Origin: CAZVFE01 sp964626405
GTDB lineage: Bacteria; Bacteroidota; Bacteroidia; Cytophagales; Spirosomataceae
Reading direction: 5' to 3'
NCBI GenBank assembly: GCA_964626405.1
Contig: CAZVFE010000039.1
Location: 1 to 15,456 of the forward strand
Length of the DNA stretch: 15,456 nucleotides
How positions within the stretch are numbered: position 1 is the stretch's first letter; each line of letters opens with the position of its first letter. The notes below the pieces were generated by a model, which worked only from the letters and a program-made list of their open reading frames with translations, was not told the DNA's origin and did not search any database. The position numbers were made by a program, and so were the translations under genes. Below, in pieces: positions 14,463 to 15,456 of this stretch.

Positions 14463-14470
14463 TAAATTTG
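14463..14470 (+). promoter_or_regulatory. Putative -7 promoter box for gpmI
   Basis: TAAATTTG is an exact TAnnTTTG match, 28 bp before the GTG start of gpmI, inside the 55-bp divergent gap with the Dabb gene. No good -33 TTTG is visible at the proper distance. Confidence 0.4.
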
Positions 14471-14498
14471 CAAAAAAATAATTTAAATTTATTATTCA

Positions 14499-15456
14499 GT
14501 GAATAAGAAAGTAGTATTAATGATTTTAGATGGTTGGGGAATTGCTACCAACCCAAAAGTTTCTGCCATTGATGCAGCAAATGTTCCATTTATAAATTCC
14601 TTGTATGAGAAATATCCTCATTCAAAATTAGAAGCTTCTGGTTTAGCAGTAGGTTTGCCGGAAGGACAAATGGGAAATTCAGAGGTTGGGCATATGAACC
14701 TTGGTGCTGGTAGAGTTGTTTATCAAAACTTAGTTAGAATAAATAAGGCTGTTCAAGAAAATACTTTAGCTTCTGAACCAGCTTTGAAGGAAGCCTATCA
14801 ATATGCAATTGATAACGAAAAACCTGTTCATTTTTTTGGCTTAGTTTCTGATGGAGGGGTACATGCCCATATAGAACATCTAAAATCTCTTGTGAAATCT
14901 GCATCTGAATTTGGCATAAAACAAGTATATGTTCATGCCTTTACTGATGGAAGAGATACTGATCCGCAGGGGGGAGTTTCTTATCTGACAGATTTACAAA
15001 ATACTTGTGAGCAATATGGCGCCAAAATAGCTTCTGTAACAGGTCGTTATTATGCAATGGATAGAGACAATCGTTGGGAAAGAGTCGCTCTAGCATACCA
15101 TGCAATGGTAAATGGTCAGGGGGATGCTTCCTCTAATATCATTCAATCTATCAAGGATAATTATGCCAATGGAGTAACGGATGAATTTATTAAACCAATC
15201 ATTCAGGTAGATCAAAATGGAACACCCGTTGCTACCTTATCTGAAGGAGACGTTGCAATATGTTTTAATTTCCGTACCGACAGAGGTAGAGAAATTACTC
15301 AGGCTCTAACCCAAAAGGATTTCCATGAGCAAAATATGGCTAAATTGAATTTATATTATTTAACCATGACGGAATACGATAAGGAATTCCAAGGAGTGAA
15401 GGTAATCTTTAGTGATTCAAATTTACCTATGACCTTGGGAGAGGTTTTAGAGGGTG
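14499..15456 (+). CDS. gpmI: 2,3-bisphosphoglycerate-independent phosphoglycerate mutase (partial, 3' end outside window)
   Basis: The enzyme interconverts 3- and 2-phosphoglycerate in glycolysis and gluconeogenesis, using two Mn ions and a phosphoserine intermediate. The frame opens at GTG (14499-14501) and reads 319 codons to the window edge, of about 510 expected. The start gives NKKVVLMILDGWG with metal ligand Asp11. The first in-frame ATG (14520) would remove most of this strand, so GTG is preferred. Further motifs are the phosphoserine Ser61 in QMGNSEVGHMN, SDGGVHAH (117-124), FTDGRDTDP (148-156), TGRYYAMDRDNRWER and CFNFRTDRGREIT, which cover the transferase domain and substrate arginines. 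No frameshift is seen. Confidence 0.96.
   Translation, partial: MNKKVVLMILDGWGIATNPKVSAIDAANVPFINSLYEKYPHSKLEASGLAVGLPEGQMGNSEVGHMNLGAGRVVYQNLVRINKAVQENTLASEPALKEAYQYAIDNEKPVHFFGLVSDGGVHAHIEHLKSLVKSASEFGIKQVYVHAFTDGRDTDPQGGVSYLTDLQNTCEQYGAKIASVTGRYYAMDRDNRWERVALAYHAMVNGQGDASSNIIQSIKDNYANGVTDEFIKPIIQVDQNGTPVATLSEGDVAICFNFRTDRGREITQALTQKDFHEQNMAKLNLYYLTMTEYDKEFQGVKVIFSDSNLPMTLGEVLEG

Noticed and set aside
14444..14473. TTG start that would lengthen the Dabb protein by 10 residues
   Set aside because: It would bury the twin-arginine motif inside the protein and extend the gene to within 26 bp of the gpmI start, overlapping the candidate gpmI promoter.
1..15456. tRNA, rRNA, riboswitch, CRISPR array, insertion sequence or toxin-antitoxin pair
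   Set aside because: Gaps are short and none shows cloverleaf, regularly spaced repeat, transposase or paired small-gene signs. The lone XRE gene has no adjacent toxin candidate.

Overview
The window looks like a chromosomal segment of a low-GC member of the Bacteroidota. Supporting signs are the strongly AT-rich sequence, the fused hisIE gene, -7 boxes of the TAnnTTTG type, signal peptides ending in FSQQ or AFAQ, the near absence of Shine-Dalgarno sequences, and a CapD/WbpM-type protein of the kind common in this phylum. No tRNA, rRNA, CRISPR array, insertion sequence or prophage was recognised. Almost all of the DNA is coding and no gap reaches 300 bp. The longest gap is the 189-bp divergent region between hisH and the TVP38-type gene.

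Layout, left to right: (1) 1-98, the tail of an unidentified + strand gene. (2) 185-2110, a membrane-anchored nucleotide-sugar dehydratase of the CapD/WbpM/FlaA1 family, for surface polysaccharide. (3) 2158-2811, an apparently lipid-anchored methionine sulfoxide reductase A. (4) 2814-5054 (-), ribonuclease R. (5) 5141-9445 (+), two secreted amidohydrolase-superfamily proteins in an operon. The first holds two amidohydrolase modules and the second holds one, and only one of the three modules keeps a full metal-binding set. (6) 9560-9793 (+), a 77-residue XRE-type regulator with inverted repeats in its upstream region. (7) 13203 down to 9794 (-), a tight operon hisH-hisA-hisF-hisIE followed by a small four-helix membrane protein and a small lipoprotein. 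(8) 13393-14058 (+), a TVP38/TMEM64 (DedA-like) membrane protein. (9) 14045-14443 (-), a Dabb-domain protein with a Tat-like leader. (10) 14499 to the window end (+), the first 319 codons of cofactor-independent phosphoglycerate mutase, starting at GTG.

Most of this is ordinary housekeeping: histidine biosynthesis from PRFAR formation to imidazole-glycerol phosphate, RNA turnover, glycolysis, envelope synthesis and oxidative repair. Nothing here amounts to a clearly new system. The most interesting points are the amidohydrolase pair, in which two of three modules have lost their metal ligands, and two strong palindromes lying side by side in the hisH/TVP38 divergent region. Also worth a look is the incomplete his operon (no hisG, D, C or B in the window) with two unrelated envelope genes attached to its 3' end.
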